A stretch of 64,000 nucleotides of DNA from SHVO01 sp964576515 (GTDB lineage: Bacteria > Pseudomonadota > Alphaproteobacteria > Rhodospirillales > Rhodospirillaceae), in NCBI GenBank assembly GCA_964576515.1, contig CAZNUW010000004.1, positions 186,001 through 250,000 of the forward strand, in the 5' to 3' direction. Under the pieces are notes generated by a model that saw only the letters and a list, made by a program, of their open reading frames with translations, did no database searches and was not told the DNA's origin. Below are positions 51,495-61,132 of the stretch, in pieces (within the stretch, counting starts at the first letter, position 1; each line of letters begins with the position of its first letter). The position numbers and the translations under genes were made by a program.

Positions 51495-52268
51495 TTAGGC
51501 GGGGTTTCCGCACGCATTCGTACCGCAGAGTTGGATAATCATCGGCGCCGTCCGCCACCGCACGACATCGTCGAATTTCGTCGCGCCGTCGACGTCGATA
51601 GGCATGTCTTGGTGGCAGGGTGTGGCGCCGCAGACCCCGGCCGCATTATTGTTCTGCGAAGTATTTCCAGCCGTGGTTGCCATTTGCGTGCCGGCTTGAA
51701 CCCAAGCGCCGCGGCGGTCGTTGCCGTGGCTGATCAGGACATAAGCCGCCGCGCTGGTGATTGCTCCGCTAGCCGCTGTCTGAACAACGAGGTCTCCATC
51801 CGGATAGTCTGATGGCGGTGTGCGCACCATGCTCGTTGAGTTTTCGACCAATTCGTCGTCCACAACGTAAGTGATATATCCGCCCCACGCATCCGTCACG
51901 TCGTCGCGGGTCAGGCCCAACGCGCCCCACGGTACAACCGCTGTGCCATCGGTGACCTCGCAGTCGCCTCCTCGCGTGTCAGCGCAGCCGTTAGCATATG
52001 TTGCAGGGGTATCTCCTTCCGCAAGTCCCTCGGTGTTCGTCGTATCGCTTCCATCCGTCGGGCACGGCAAACAGCCGTTCTGGATCACGTAAAGCGTCAG
52101 CGCCTTTTCGATCGTGTCCAGTTTGGCGTTGGTTTGGGTGACCTTGGTGCTGGCCAAGATCGGCGATACAGCCATCAGGCCGCCGGACAGGACGAGTCCG
52201 ATCACGACCAGCACAATGGCCATTTCGATGAGGGTAAATCCTCTCGTCATGGCGCGCGCGAAACTCAT
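51495..52268 (-). CDS. Prepilin-like protein (third)
   Basis: A 257-residue prepilin with leader MSFARAMTRG and cleavage motif RG/FTLIEMAIVLVVIGL, Glu at +5. The mature part has a CLPCPTDG motif near residue 66 and two more Cys pairs (GVCGATPC and LCGTNAC). The sequence differs from the two long prepilins in the main operon. ATG 52268 follows a GGAGGGG site; a reading from 52430 adds a non-conserved leader. It precedes the transglycosylase gene, and the pair form a minus-strand unit. Confidence 0.87.
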   Translation of the reverse strand: MSFARAMTRGFTLIEMAIVLVVIGLVLSGGLMAVSPILASTKVTQTNAKLDTIEKALTLYVIQNGCLPCPTDGSDTTNTEGLAEGDTPATYANGCADTRGGDCEVTDGTAVVPWGALGLTRDDVTDAWGGYITYVVDDELVENSTSMVRTPPSDYPDGDLVVQTAASGAITSAAAYVLISHGNDRRGAWVQAGTQMATTAGNTSQNNNAAGVCGATPCHQDMPIDVDGATKFDDVVRWRTAPMIIQLCGTNACGNPA

Positions 52269-52469
52269 GAAATAACCCCTCCGCGACCCCACATTCCGGG
52301 CTCGCACCAACCCCTGGCCCGCCACGCTCGGACGGCCCAACTGAAAGTACCTGATCCGCGCGCCCCGCGCACGTCTTAAGAGCCTTCGCGGGTAGGGATG
52401 ACTTATCCACAATCTGGCCGCGTCGATCAATATTTATCATTATAGCACAATGGCTTAATATCGCCCTCC

Positions 52470-53225
52470 ATGTGGATCGACATCATCGACCTCAGGGAGT
52501 TCTACGCCCGCCCCATGGGGCGTACCGTACGCCGCCTGATTGGGCAGCGGCTGAAGGCCCTTTGGCCCACCGGCACGGCGTCGCGCCCGGGGCAGCGGAC
52601 GCTCGGGTTGGGCTTCGCCACACCCTATCTCGGTCCTTTCGACGGCGATGGCGCGCGCGTGGTGGCCGCGATGCCCGCCGGGCAGGGGGTGATGTCCTGG
52701 CCGGACCCCGCCGCCAATCGGGTGACGCTGGCCGACGAACAGGCGTTGCCGTTCCCGGACCGCGCCTTCGACCGTGTGCTGCTGGTGCACTGTGTCGAGA
52801 ACAGCCCAGCCTTGCGGCCCATGATGCGCGAGTGCTGGCGCGTGCTGGCCGACGGCGGGCGGTTGATCGTGGTTGTCGCCAACCGGCGGAGCCTATGGTC
52901 GCGGGCCGAGGCCTCGCCCTTCGCCCAGGGGCGGCCCTATTCCATGAGTCAGATCACCCGGCTTTTGCGCGAGAACCTGTTTGTGCCCCTGCAAACGGCC
53001 ACGGCGTTGTTCGCGCCGCCCGTGGGTTGGAAACTGTTCGGCCGCTTTGCCTATGGGTTCGAGCGCCTCGGCGTGCGTTGGTTTCCCACCTTTGGGGGCG
53101 CGCTGGTGGTCGAGGCGGAAAAGCAGATCTACGCGCCGCTGAATGCGACGCCGGCGCCCAGCGGCGCGCGGGCGGCCGTGAAAGTCGCCGTGAAGGCCGC
53201 GGGTTCGGGAATCAGGCGCGCGTGA
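52470..53225 (+). CDS. Class I SAM-dependent methyltransferase-like protein
   Basis: A 251-residue protein of the methyltransf_11 type with ADEQALPFPDRAFDRVLLVHCVE, the typical motif II-III region, but a weak motif I; the Gly-rich SAM loop is not obvious. It is a common neighbour of metW-metX in alphaproteobacteria by my recall. Its end overlaps the convergent metW gene by 14 bases. An A/T-rich stretch (52425-52460) upstream likely carries its promoter. Confidence 0.8.
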   Translation: MWIDIIDLREFYARPMGRTVRRLIGQRLKALWPTGTASRPGQRTLGLGFATPYLGPFDGDGARVVAAMPAGQGVMSWPDPAANRVTLADEQALPFPDRAFDRVLLVHCVENSPALRPMMRECWRVLADGGRLIVVVANRRSLWSRAEASPFAQGRPYSMSQITRLLRENLFVPLQTATALFAPPVGWKLFGRFAYGFERLGVRWFPTFGGALVVEAEKQIYAPLNATPAPSGARAAVKVAVKAAGSGIRRA

Positions 53226-53825
53226 GCACGAACAGCGCCTGATCGCTGAGGAGGTTGGCGCGCGCCGCCGTCGCGGTGAAACTTTGCCGGCGGCCCAGAT
53301 GATCGAGGGCGTAGCTCTTCTCGATCCGGATATTCATCGCGCGTGCGAGCGCCAAGAAGTCGGCCACCGTGCACAAGTGGATGTTCGGCGTGTCGTACCA
53401 GGGGTTCGACAGCACGCCCGTCATCGGCATGCGACCGCCGAACAACAGCGAAAGCCGCACCCGCCAATGGCCGAAATTCGGGAATGAAACGATGGCCCGT
53501 TTGCCGATGCGCAGCAGTTGCTCCAGCACCACCTGCGGATTGTGCGTGGCCTGCAAGGTCTGGCTCAAGATCACATAATCGAACGCGCCGGCCGGATAAT
53601 CCGCGAGGTCGGTCTCCAGATTGCCCTGGATCACCGGCACCCCATGGGCCACCGCCGCGCGCACCTTGCTCATGGACAGCTCGAGCCCGCGGCCGTCGAC
53701 CTGCTTGAAAGTCTTCAAATACGCCAGCAGCGCGCCGTCGCCGCACCCGACGTCGAGCAGGCGGCTTTTCGGGGCCACCAGATCCGCCACATGCTGCAGA
53801 TCGACGCGAATGTTCTGCGGAGGGG

Positions 53826-53829
<4 letters not shown>
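53212..53829 (-). CDS. metW: Methionine biosynthesis protein MetW
   Basis: A 205-residue protein with motif LLDVGCGDGALL, LSQTLQATHNP and FPNFGHWRVR, all landmarks of MetW, which works with MetX in acyl-homoserine formation. The ATG overlaps the metX stop (ATGA), showing coupling. The order metX-metW is standard. Confidence 0.93.
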
Positions 53830-55001
<1,172 letters not shown>

Positions 55002-55045
55002 GCGCGGCAACTCACCGCCTAGAGGCCTATATGTCAACGTTTTCT

Positions 55046-55074
55046 TTGATTTTGGCGGGGTGGCCCACTATAGG
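55046..55074 (+). promoter_or_regulatory. Probable sigma70-type promoter for hisC-tyrC
   Basis: TTGATT at 55046-55051 and TATAGG at 55069-55074 with a 17-base spacer, giving a start of transcription near 55081. Confidence 0.6.
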
Positions 55075-55133
55075 GTGCCAGTGTGACAAGGGCCGACATC
55101 CCGGCCGTTTCAGCGATGACAAATGAGGCGTCC

Positions 55134-56228
55134 ATGGCGTTGCCGACACCCCGACCCGGGATCATGGAAATCGCGGTCTATCAGCCGGGCAAGTCCCAGG
55201 CGGATGGCGCGGCGCGTGTCGTGAAACTGTCGTCCAATGAGGCGGCCTTGGGACCTAGCCCGAAAGCCGTCGCGGCGCTGGCGCAGTCCCTGGCCGAAAC
55301 GCATCGTTATCCGGCGGGCGACTCCGGCGACCTGCGCGCCGCCCTCGGGAAATTCCACGGGCTCGATCCGGCGCGCATCATTTGCGGCGCGGGGTCGGAC
55401 GAACTCCTGGGGCTGGTGATGCGCGGGTTCGCCGGCGTGGGCGACGAGATCATTCACACCGCGCACGGTTTCGCGATGTACAACATCTACGCCAAGAGCG
55501 TCGGGGCGACCCCGGTCATCGCGCCGGAGAAAGAACTGACCACCGACGTCGATGCGATCCTGGCGCGGGTCACGGCGCAAACGCGCATCGTTTTTGTCGC
55601 CAATCCCAACAACCCGACCGGCACCTATATCTCCGGCCTGGAAATGCGTCGCCTGCGCGCGGGCCTGCGCGAGGATATCCTGCTCGTCTGCGACGACGCC
55701 TATGCGGAGTACGTCGACGCGCCCGATTATGAGTCCGGCTTCGCGCTGGCGTCCGAAACGCAGAATACAATTGCGCTGCGCACGTTCTCGAAAATCTATG
55801 GCTTGGCGTCGGTGCGCCTCGGCTGGGGGTACGCCGCGGCGAATATCATCGGCGTGATCGAGCGCGTGCGCTCGCCGTTCAACGTCTCGCGTCCCGCGCA
55901 AATCGCGGGGCTGGCGGCGCTGGCCGACCAGGACCATGTCGCGCGCACGAAGGCCCACACCAAGAAGTGGCTCGAGATCGGCCTGCAGCGCCTGCGCGGG
56001 TTGGGGCTGAAAGTCGCGGTCTCCCACGGCAACTTCCTGTTGCCGGAGTTCCCGACGACGCCGGGCAAAACCGCCGCCGCGTGTGACGCCTTCCTGCAGG
56101 AGCGCGGGATCATCATGCGGCCGGTGGGCGGATACGGCCTGCCGAACCATCTGCGCATCACCGTCGGCGACGACGAGGAGATGACCATCGTCCTCGACGC
56201 CATCGCCGCCTTCATGGACCGTCCTTAA
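55134..56228 (+). CDS. hisC: Histidinol-phosphate/aromatic aminotransferase (HisC)
   Basis: A 364-residue PLP enzyme of aminotransferase class I/II. It has KLSSNEAALGPSP, ANPNNPTGTY, DDAYAEYV and the PLP-lysine motif TFSKIYGLASVRLGW. It serves histidine and, given the next gene, probably tyrosine/phenylalanine synthesis. ATG 55134 has GAGG at a good distance; ATG 55116 and GTG 55083 are alternatives that add up to 17 residues. It overlaps tyrC by one base (TAATG). Confidence 0.9.
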   Translation: MALPTPRPGIMEIAVYQPGKSQADGAARVVKLSSNEAALGPSPKAVAALAQSLAETHRYPAGDSGDLRAALGKFHGLDPARIICGAGSDELLGLVMRGFAGVGDEIIHTAHGFAMYNIYAKSVGATPVIAPEKELTTDVDAILARVTAQTRIVFVANPNNPTGTYISGLEMRRLRAGLREDILLVCDDAYAEYVDAPDYESGFALASETQNTIALRTFSKIYGLASVRLGWGYAAANIIGVIERVRSPFNVSRPAQIAGLAALADQDHVARTKAHTKKWLEIGLQRLRGLGLKVAVSHGNFLLPEFPTTPGKTAAACDAFLQERGIIMRPVGGYGLPNHLRITVGDDEEMTIVLDAIAAFMDRP

Positions 56229-57178
56229 TGCCCAAGAAAGCGCCCCGCAAAAAAGCGCCAACCAAAAAAGCGCCGCCGCAAAAGGCCGCCCGCGCCGCTA
56301 AACCTCTTTTCGCGCGCGCGTGTTTCATCGGTATTGGCCTGATCGGCAGTTCGATCGCGCTGGCGATGCGCCGGGCCGGGTTGGCGGGCGTCTATGTTGT
56401 GTGCGACCGCGATCCGAAACATGTGAAAGCGGCCGTAAAACTCGGCATCGCCGGTGAGGCGACCCGCGATTACGCACGCGCGGTGGCGGACGCCGACATC
56501 GTCGTGCTTGCGACACCCGTCGGCGCCAACGGCGAGGTCGCGCGTCTGATCGCGCCGCATCTCAAGAAAGGCGCGATCGTGACGGACGTGGGTTCGGTCA
56601 AGCGCATGGTGATCGACGCCGTCGCGCCGCACCTCCCGAAGGACGTCCACTTCGTTCCGGCGCATCCCATCGCGGGCACCGAGCATTCCGGTCCGGAAGC
56701 CGGGTTCCCCGATCTGTTCCAGAACCGCTGGTGCATCCTGACGCCGGGCAAGCGCACCTCGGCCAAGGCGACGGCGAAGGTCGCCGAGCTATGGCGCAAG
56801 ATCGGCGCGCGCGTCGATACGATGGATCCCGATCACCATGACATGGTGCTGGCCATCACCTCGCACCTTCCGCACCTGATCGCCTACACCATCGTCGGCA
56901 CCGCTACCGATCTGTCCGGCGACCTCAAGCAGGAAGTCATCAAATACTCTGCGTCGGGTTTCCGCGATTTCACCCGCATCGCGGCGTCGGATCCCATCAT
57001 GTGGCGCGACGTGTTCCTCAACAACCGCGAGGCGGTGTTGGAGATCCTGCAGCGTTTCACCGAAGACCTCACCGCCATGCAGCGGGCCATCCGCAAGGGC
57101 GACGGGCCTGTGCTCGAGGACCATTTCACCCGCACCCGCGCCATCCGGCGCAGCATCATCGACGCGAAGCAGGCCTAA
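56228..57178 (+). CDS. tyrC: Prephenate/cyclohexadienyl dehydrogenase (TyrA/TyrC)
   Basis: A 316-residue NAD(P)-linked dehydrogenase for tyrosine synthesis. After an unusual Lys/Pro/Ala-rich N-terminal extension (about 28 residues) it has the nucleotide loop GIGLIGSSIAL, TPVGANGEV, DVGSVKR, PAHPIAGTEHSG and SHLPHLIAY. The extension looks like a flexible basic tail and is not part of the fold. It is coupled to hisC, giving a transamination plus dehydrogenation pair. Confidence 0.93.
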   Translation: MPKKAPRKKAPTKKAPPQKAARAAKPLFARACFIGIGLIGSSIALAMRRAGLAGVYVVCDRDPKHVKAAVKLGIAGEATRDYARAVADADIVVLATPVGANGEVARLIAPHLKKGAIVTDVGSVKRMVIDAVAPHLPKDVHFVPAHPIAGTEHSGPEAGFPDLFQNRWCILTPGKRTSAKATAKVAELWRKIGARVDTMDPDHHDMVLAITSHLPHLIAYTIVGTATDLSGDLKQEVIKYSASGFRDFTRIAASDPIMWRDVFLNNREAVLEILQRFTEDLTAMQRAIRKGDGPVLEDHFTRTRAIRRSIIDAKQA

Positions 57179-57207
57179 TCCGCCGCGCGACACAAGGAGA
57201 GGATCAC

Positions 57208-57879
57208 ATGTCGGACCTTCACCTCGTCATCGGCAACAAATCCTACTCCTCCTGGTCGTTGCGCCCGTGGATCGCCATGCGGGTGCAAGGGCTAAGCTTC
57301 CGCGAGACGGTCATCGGTCTGCAGCGGCCGGACACGATGACTGAGATCAAAGCGTATTCCGCCGCGGGCAAGGTGCCGATCCTGATCCACAGGACAATCA
57401 CGGTGTGGGAGTCCCTGGCGATCCTGGACTATCTCGCCGACACGTTCCCGGAAAAGCCCTGGTGGCCGAAAGCGCCGGACGCGCGCGCGCTGGCGCGAGC
57501 CGCCGCGGCGGAGATGCACGCCGGTTTCTCAAACCTGCGCAACCATATGACGATGAATCTCCGTGCGTCCGTGCCGCACAAAAGCCGGCCGGAGGCCGTG
57601 AACGCCGACATCGCCCGGATCGCGGCGCTTTGGGGCGAATGCCGCGCCCGGTTCGGGAAGGAAGGCCCCTTCCTGTTCGGCGCGTTCTCGAACGCCGACG
57701 CCATGTATGCGCCGGTGGTCACCCGCTTCAAAACCTACGGCGTGATCCCGACGCTCGACCCGGTCGCCCAGGCCTATTGCGGCGCGGTCCTCGCGCACCC
57801 CGCCATGCAGGCGTGGTATGCTGAAGCCCTTGCCGAGGATGTTGAAATTCCGCTCTACGAGAATTTGACGTTGGCCTAG
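57208..57879 (+). CDS. Glutathione S-transferase family protein
   Basis: A 223-residue GST with a thioredoxin-like N-domain (NKSYSSWSLRPW with the likely catalytic Ser, AGKVPILI, WESLAILDYLAD) and an all-helical C-domain. AAGGAGAGG precedes the ATG. The substrate is unknown. It may be in one transcript with hisC-tyrC, 29 bases downstream. Confidence 0.9.
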   Translation: MSDLHLVIGNKSYSSWSLRPWIAMRVQGLSFRETVIGLQRPDTMTEIKAYSAAGKVPILIHRTITVWESLAILDYLADTFPEKPWWPKAPDARALARAAAAEMHAGFSNLRNHMTMNLRASVPHKSRPEAVNADIARIAALWGECRARFGKEGPFLFGAFSNADAMYAPVVTRFKTYGVIPTLDPVAQAYCGAVLAHPAMQAWYAEALAEDVEIPLYENLTLA

Positions 57880-57883
57880 GCGT

Positions 57884-58912
57884 TTATGGGACGCGGGCGT
57901 TTTCGTCCCACACGACTTCGGGCACTTCCATCAACATGACCGGCCCCACGTGGAGTTTGCGGTCCTGCAAGGACAAGGGCAGGGCGAGTTCGCGCTCGCC
58001 GGTGGCCGATGGTTTCGCGAGGATGGCGAGAACGACCTTGGCCACCGAAGCCTCCCGTTCATGCACCAGGCCCTTTTCCTGAAGCGCGGCGACGATTTCA
58101 AAGAAACCCTGGAATTTGACCGTGCCCGCGCCGATGGGTTGCCGCGCCGTGTCGAGGGCGAGGGTGCCGGTGCCGGTGGCGCGCGCGGGTGGCCAGTCGA
58201 GCGTCAAAGCGCGCAGTTCGACCGCGCCGCCGCCGTCGCGCCACGCGTCGAGCGAACCGAGCAGCGGGCCGGGCGGAAGCTCGCCCGTAAGATCGAGGAT
58301 CATGTCCACGGCTGCGATGTTCTCCGAAAGGACCGGCACCGCCCGTGGGAGGGCGATCTCGCGCATCGACAGCACGGCATGGCGCGCGGTGGACGAGAGG
58401 TGGAGTGCGCCTTCCTTGAAGGAGAACAGGCGCGTCTGTCCGGCCGCGCCGATGATCGCTGTGTCGTTCAGCGCGAGTTCGATCTCCGTTAGTCCTTTGT
58501 TCTCGGCGTCCGCTTGCTCGGTGAAAGTCAGGCGCGCGGTCCCGTGTCCCACGGCCGCGGTGAACCCTTCCTCGGGCGCCGACAGCATCCCCATCACGCG
58601 GTGCGTGCCGGCGAGGTCGACGACGGGGCTCGTGGGCGCGGTGAGGGTGACATTCGCCACGACGGCGGCCGTTTCCCATCGCCAGCCGCCGTGTCCACCC
58701 GGCGCTTTGATCGCGAGGTTCGGAATCCGTAAGCCCACCGTTCCCGGAAAGCCGGTGAACCGCGTTTCATCGTGCGCGACGCTATACCCTTGCGCCGTAA
58801 GATCGGCGGCGAAGCTGTCGAACGCGCCACGCAGCCAGAACGCGGCGGCGGTCCAGACGGCGCCGTAGATCACGGCGAGGGCGGCGATAAGACCAATAAG
58901 TTTCTTGATCAT
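57884..58912 (-). CDS. DUF2125-domain protein
   Basis: A 342-residue protein anchored by one N-terminal helix (residues 4-27), with a periplasmic beta-rich DUF2125 domain that includes ETRFTGFPGTVGLRI. The family is widespread in alphaproteobacteria and has no firm function. It ends four bases past the convergent GST gene. Confidence 0.87.
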   Translation of the reverse strand: MIKKLIGLIAALAVIYGAVWTAAAFWLRGAFDSFAADLTAQGYSVAHDETRFTGFPGTVGLRIPNLAIKAPGGHGGWRWETAAVVANVTLTAPTSPVVDLAGTHRVMGMLSAPEEGFTAAVGHGTARLTFTEQADAENKGLTEIELALNDTAIIGAAGQTRLFSFKEGALHLSSTARHAVLSMREIALPRAVPVLSENIAAVDMILDLTGELPPGPLLGSLDAWRDGGGAVELRALTLDWPPARATGTGTLALDTARQPIGAGTVKFQGFFEIVAALQEKGLVHEREASVAKVVLAILAKPSATGERELALPLSLQDRKLHVGPVMLMEVPEVVWDENARVP

Positions 58913-58945
58913 GATGACCGAAGACGGCAGGTGGAAGACCGCACT

Positions 58946-59149
58946 CTAGAACTTCCGTGGCGTGCGTTTCGCCTTCAAGTTCAAGAATACCTTCTCGATC
59001 AGCACCCAGAAGGCCGCGAAGCCGAGCACGAAGAAAGCGACGTCCGCGGCCGAACGAATCCGGATATCGCCCAGGGCCAGGAGGATGAAACATCCGATGG
59101 CGAAAGCGAAGGCGCGAAAAGCCGTGAGAAGCTGACGCTTCACGACCAC
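58946..59149 (-). CDS. Small two-helix membrane protein
   Basis: A 67-residue protein with two hydrophobic helices (FAFAIGCFILLALGD and VAFFVLGFAAFWVLI) and basic ends. It is probably an inner-membrane protein with unknown role. It lies 33 bases upstream of the DUF2125 gene on the same strand. Confidence 0.62.
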   Translation of the reverse strand: MVVKRQLLTAFRAFAFAIGCFILLALGDIRIRSAADVAFFVLGFAAFWVLIEKVFLNLKAKRTPRKF

Positions 59150-59462
59150 CTCCCCCTCTTGGTCACGATTGCCGATAGCGCAGTTTGCCTTCCTCGCGCG
59201 CGGCGATCAAGAAATGCGGCGCGCCCGCGAGGAACGGCCGCCCTCGAAAGTGCGAAGGCCTCACCCGTACTTCGACGAGTGAGGCCCTCAGCGACCGGAT
59301 CAGCGGGGGTGTGGGGTGAGGGATCCGATCGTTTGTTCGTGTTTGACGAGCGGGATATCATCAGCCGAATAAGGCGGATGAATGGCGCGATTGTGGCGCG
59401 GTTTCAGTGCCAGAAGTTGCGCAACTAACGCGCGCGAATTGAGTCTTGTTAGTTGCGAATCC
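59150..59462. other. Intergenic region of 313 bases with several inverted repeats, no supported gene
   Basis: Between two small minus-strand genes. It holds a hairpin AGGCCTCAC/GTGAGGCC near 59256-59287 and a second one, GCAACTAAC at 59421-59429 pairing with GTTAGTTGC at 59448-59456. Open frames across it do not look coding. It could be a structured untranslated region or terminators. Confidence 0.5.
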
Positions 59463-59741
59463 CTACATCCCGTTGCCCTGAAGGTAAGGCCTGTACACCG
59501 CCTTCGGGGTGGCCGGCACGGTCTCCTGCGGCCGCTTTCGCGAATCGCTCTTGTCATGGAAGAACACGGCGGCCGCGAGCAGCGCCGGACCCAGGAGCGC
59601 GTAGCCCAGCGTCAGGACGAACGTGATGACGCTGGATTTCAGGCCCTCGGCGGCGCCCACCTGCAAAATAAGGGCTTCGGCGCCGCTGACGGTCAGTCCC
59701 GTTGCGATAAAGACGGCCAGGATGAATACAAGTTTCTTCAT
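59463..59741 (-). CDS. Small exported or membrane protein of unknown function
   Basis: A 92-residue protein with an N-terminal hydrophobic segment (possible signal peptide ending near GAEA), a second hydrophobic helix (TFVLTLGYALLGPALLAAAVFF) and a charged C-terminus. I do not recognise a family. It is divergent from marC. Confidence 0.65.
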   Translation of the reverse strand: MKKLVFILAVFIATGLTVSGAEALILQVGAAEGLKSSVITFVLTLGYALLGPALLAAAVFFHDKSDSRKRPQETVPATPKAVYRPYLQGNGM

Positions 59742-59826
59742 GCTCCTAGTCTAGGGGGCGGATTTGACCGTCGTAGGGCAAGGTTGAGGCAAGACCGGGG
59801 CGCGCATCCCCTGCTAAACTCGCCTT

Positions 59827-60465
59827 ATGATCGACCTCGCGCTCGCGGCCTTCGTCAATTTCATCGTGATCATCGATCCGATCGGGGTGGTGCCGTTCTT
59901 CATTGGCCACACCAGCCATCTCGACGCCGCCGCGCGCCGGGCGACGGCGCTCAAAAGCGTGACCATCGCCGCCGCCATCCTCCTGGTCTTCACGGTCGTC
60001 GGCCAACCGCTCCTCCATTATCTGGGCGTGTCGGTCGCCGCGTTCCGGATCGCCGGCGGCGTCCTCCTCCTGCTCCTGGCCGTGGACATGGTGCTGGTGA
60101 AGGAAAGCGGGATCCGCGTGACGACGCAGAAAGAAGAAGACGAGGCGACGCATCGGCCCGATGTCGCTGTGTTCCCCTTAGCGGTTCCCCTGATCGCCGG
60201 GCCCGGCGCTATCGCCTCGGTCATTCTGCTACAGTCGCAGAACGCGGGATCGCTTGCCGGTCAGGCGGTTGTCGCGGGCGTGATGCTGGCCGTTCTTATG
60301 CTGACGGGCCTGTGTTTCCTGGTGGCCAGCCGGATCATGCATGTGCTCGGCGTCACCGGTATCAATGTGATGACCCGGGTGCTCGGCATCATTCTCGCCG
60401 CGCTGGCGGTCAGCAATATCCTCGAAGGGCTGCGGGCCAGTTTTCCCGTTCTCGGTCAGGGTTGA
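59827..60465 (+). CDS. MarC-family membrane protein
   Basis: A 212-residue inner-membrane protein with six helices. IDPIGVVPFF at the first helix, FRIAGGVLLLLLAVDM and VPLIAGPGAIASVI are typical of the MarC/UPF0056 family. The function is unknown; the old link to multiple antibiotic resistance was not supported. It is a single gene. Confidence 0.9.
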   Translation: MIDLALAAFVNFIVIIDPIGVVPFFIGHTSHLDAAARRATALKSVTIAAAILLVFTVVGQPLLHYLGVSVAAFRIAGGVLLLLLAVDMVLVKESGIRVTTQKEEDEATHRPDVAVFPLAVPLIAGPGAIASVILLQSQNAGSLAGQAVVAGVMLAVLMLTGLCFLVASRIMHVLGVTGINVMTRVLGIILAALAVSNILEGLRASFPVLGQG

Positions 60466-60529
60466 TCTTTCGGTGCGCGGCCCGGCGTGGCACAAGTAGG
60501 CGATCGCTCCCGTCGGCTCCAATCCGTAA

Positions 60530-61132
60530 ATGACCGCTTTCTCCGCATATCTTAAGTCGCGCGCCACCGGCAGAACGGTGGCCGGTCTGGTGATTTTCGC
60601 GCTTCTCCTGGGCGTGGTGCAGTATGCGGTGCTGATCCCGAATTTCCAGGCGGCGACCACCTTCAAGCCGTTCGACGTGCAGTCGCCCTTGACGCGCTAC
60701 ATGATCGCGATCCAGCTCGGCGCCTACGAGGACGCCGCCGCGCCGGCCTATCTGCCGTTCATCCTGGTCGACACCTTATTGGCTTTTGTGAGCGCGGCGG
60801 CGCTCATGCTGTTGTGGTCGTGGCTGTTCGCCGCGCAGTCGACGCGCGTTTTCACTTTCCTGGAACGGGGTCTGGTGGTGCTTGTCCCTGTCTATACGCT
60901 CCTGTGCAACATCGCCGAGAACATCGCTTTCGCCCGGTTGATCGGCGGTCTGCCGGCGGAATCTTACGTCGGCACCCTTGAATTCGCCGTCACCATCCAC
61001 AGTGTTCACACCGCGTTCCTGGACCTGCAGATGATTTTGACCGTCGTGTTCGTTGTTCTTTTCGCTCTGGCGGCGGGCGCGCAGGCGCGGTCCGGCGCGC
61101 TGCGGGGGGGAATGGCGGCCAATGGCGAATAG
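60530..61132 (+). CDS. Membrane protein of unknown function
   Basis: A 200-residue protein with four predicted helices and no motif I recognise. Its stop overlaps the next ATG region by 11 bases, so the two are probably co-expressed. Confidence 0.7.
   Translation: MTAFSAYLKSRATGRTVAGLVIFALLLGVVQYAVLIPNFQAATTFKPFDVQSPLTRYMIAIQLGAYEDAAAPAYLPFILVDTLLAFVSAAALMLLWSWLFAAQSTRVFTFLERGLVVLVPVYTLLCNIAENIAFARLIGGLPAESYVGTLEFAVTIHSVHTAFLDLQMILTVVFVVLFALAAGAQARSGALRGGMAANGE

Noticed and set aside
55002..55090. A SAM-II or SAM/SAH riboswitch before metX
   Set aside because: This was expected for alphaproteobacterial metX, but the short upstream stretch matches none of the consensus blocks I know and contains the divergent hisC promoter.
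59300..59557. An 85-codon minus-strand frame across the gap at 59.3-59.5 kb
   Set aside because: Its composition is Arg/Pro-rich, it overlaps the small membrane protein gene in another frame and it has no ribosome site.
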